Shown here in pieces: positions 12,752 through 13,872 of a stretch of 13,872 nucleotides of DNA. Each line of letters starts with the position of its first letter. Positions within the stretch are counted from its first letter, which is position 1. The notes beneath the pieces were generated by a model. The model searched no databases and was not told the DNA's origin. It saw nothing but the letters and a program-made list of their open reading frames with translations. The translations under genes were made by a program, and so were the position numbers. Source of the stretch: a bacterium (GTDB lineage Bacteria; CSSED10-310; JAJRTK01); NCBI GenBank assembly GCA_024278345.1, contig JAJRTK010000021.1:1-13872 (forward strand), given 5' to 3'.

Positions 12752-13872
12752 ATGCCCCGCTTTTTCAACACCGCTGGACCCTGCAATCCGCAGGATCACT
12801 ACATGCTCCCACCGGAACGCCGGATCCCCGGCGTCCGGCAACTCATCGACCAGAAGCTCTACTTTGTCATCCACGCTCCCAGGCAGGTGGGCAAGACCAC
12901 CTGTTTCCGCACCCTGGCACGCACTCTCACCGCCGAAGGAAACTACGCCGCCCTCCACGCAAGTTGCGAAATGGCCCAGGCCATGGGGCAAAATATCGAG
13001 GGAGCCATCCAGGCCGTTGTGGAGGCGCTTCTCGAAGAAGCGCGACTGCAGTTCCCCACCGAACTGCGACCCAAGAAGATCCCCGACGTGAGTTCCGCCA
13101 CCCGTCTCAACCTCTTCCTGGCGCAATGGGCGGAGAGTTGCCCCAGGCCCGTCGTCCTCTTCCTGGACGAAATTGATGCTCTCCTGGACCAGAGCCTCGT
13201 CTCCGTCCTCCGCCAGCTCCGGGACGGCTACATGCGCAGACCCGGTGCCTTCCCACAGTCCGTCGCCCTCATCGGACTCCGCGACGTCCGCGACTACAAG
13301 GTCAGCATCCGGCCAAAAACCGCCAGCCTCGGCACCTCCTCTCCCTTCAACATCAAAGTCGATTCCATCACCATCCGCAACTTCACCCAAGGCGAAGTCG
13401 CCGAGCTCTACCTCCAGCACACCGAAGAAACCGGCCAAACCTTCACCGAACAGGCCCTGGAAACCGCCTGGCAACTCACCCGGGGCCAGCCATGGCTCGT
13501 CAACGCCCTGGCCCGCCAAACCGTGGAAAAAGATGTCACCGACCGCAACAACCCCATCACCGCCTCGCACCTGCAAGCCGCCAAGGAAGCCATTATCCAG
13601 CGCCGCGACACACACCTCGACTCCCTCGTCGATAAACTCCGCGAGCCACGCGTCCGACGCATTATCGAACCCATCCTCGCCGGCGAGCTACTCCTGGGGG
13701 AACGCCTAGACGACGACCTCGCATACGTCGAGGATCTCGGGCTCATCGCCGCTGATCCTCGCGGAGAGGCTCGCATCGCCAATCCCATCTACCGGGAAGT
13801 CATCCCCAGGGCCCTGGCATACGGCGCCCAGAGAACCATCCCCCACCAACCAGCCTGGTACATCAAAAAAGA
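12752..13872 (+). CDS. AAA-like ATPase/PD-(D/E)XK family protein, second copy (truncated by window end)
   Basis: The frame runs open from ATG 12752 to the window end, giving at least 373 residues of a close paralogue of the protein at 23-1588. The lead-in FFNTAGPC and HYMLPPERR, Walker A APRQVGKTT (42-50) and Walker B VVLFLDEID occupy the same residue positions. Identity is very high through about residue 330, also at DNA level. It then drops around residues 343-370 (GLIAADPRGEARIANPIYRE against GLIQRHDGGYVHIANPIYQE). The C-terminal nuclease-like domain lies outside the window, so its catalytic residues cannot be checked. The start is set by alignment with the first copy. A terminator lies upstream, so it is probably transcribed separately from the cas genes. 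Confidence 0.88.
   Translation, partial: MPRFFNTAGPCNPQDHYMLPPERRIPGVRQLIDQKLYFVIHAPRQVGKTTCFRTLARTLTAEGNYAALHASCEMAQAMGQNIEGAIQAVVEALLEEARLQFPTELRPKKIPDVSSATRLNLFLAQWAESCPRPVVLFLDEIDALLDQSLVSVLRQLRDGYMRRPGAFPQSVALIGLRDVRDYKVSIRPKTASLGTSSPFNIKVDSITIRNFTQGEVAELYLQHTEETGQTFTEQALETAWQLTRGQPWLVNALARQTVEKDVTDRNNPITASHLQAAKEAIIQRRDTHLDSLVDKLREPRVRRIIEPILAGELLLGERLDDDLAYVEDLGLIAADPRGEARIANPIYREVIPRALAYGAQRTIPHQPAWYIKK

Noticed and set aside
12480-13091. Forward open frame of 203 codons overlapping the second ATPase copy
   Set aside because: From 12752 onward it reads the ATPase gene in the wrong frame. The correct frame, open to the window end, shows the Walker motifs.

Overview
The window is a bacterial accessory region from a GC-rich chromosome or large replicon, with every credible gene on the + strand. 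Its core is a subtype III-D type CRISPR-Cas interference operon of about 10 kb (roughly 2230-12322). It lies between two closely related copies of a gene encoding a P-loop ATPase fused to a PD-(D/E)XK nuclease-like domain. I cannot assign the host to a species. Subtype III-D and this ATPase family are scattered across several bacterial phyla, so they do not settle it.

Layout. (1) 23-1588: ATPase/nuclease-like protein, preceded by three and followed by sixteen tandem heptanucleotides (AACCCAG, AACCAGG, AACCCAA). (2) 1701-2229: non-coding, with a degenerate hairpin repeat and a weak candidate promoter. (3) 2230-3915: Cas10 with an intact GGDD site but no HD nuclease domain. (4) 4028-4999: a Cas7-type RAMP. 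(5) 5010-6368: Csx10, the two-RAMP-domain Cas5-like subunit. (6) 6415-6867: a Csm2/Cas11-like small subunit. (7) 7034-7531: an unrecognised basic 165-residue protein, bracketed by inverted copies of a 51-bp repeat. (8) 7839-8717 and 8770-9732: two Csm3-like Cas7 proteins. (9) 9729-10301: a Csx19-like protein. (10) 10304-11389: a TIGR03986-like RAMP. (11) 11430-12322: a HEPN-type effector resembling the Cas02710 (TIGR02710) family, without its CARF domain and split by a 74-nt insertion that carries a 39-bp direct repeat. (12) 12323-12751: non-coding, with several hairpins and a good Rho-independent terminator. (13) 12752 to the window end: second, truncated copy of the ATPase/nuclease-like gene.

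How the parts should work together: Cas10, Csx10, the small subunit and the Cas7-like RAMPs would form a crRNA-guided complex that binds target RNA. Three RAMPs keep an aspartate where Csm3 has its target-RNA-cleaving residue. Cas10 lacks HD, so it should not cut DNA through that domain, but its GGDD palm is expected to make cyclic oligoadenylate. The only recognisable downstream ribonuclease in the window has lost its presumed ligand sensor and is interrupted. The signal must therefore act through a protein elsewhere, or this branch is switched off or decaying. No CRISPR array, cas1, cas2 or cas6 is visible, so crRNAs and their processing must come from outside the window.
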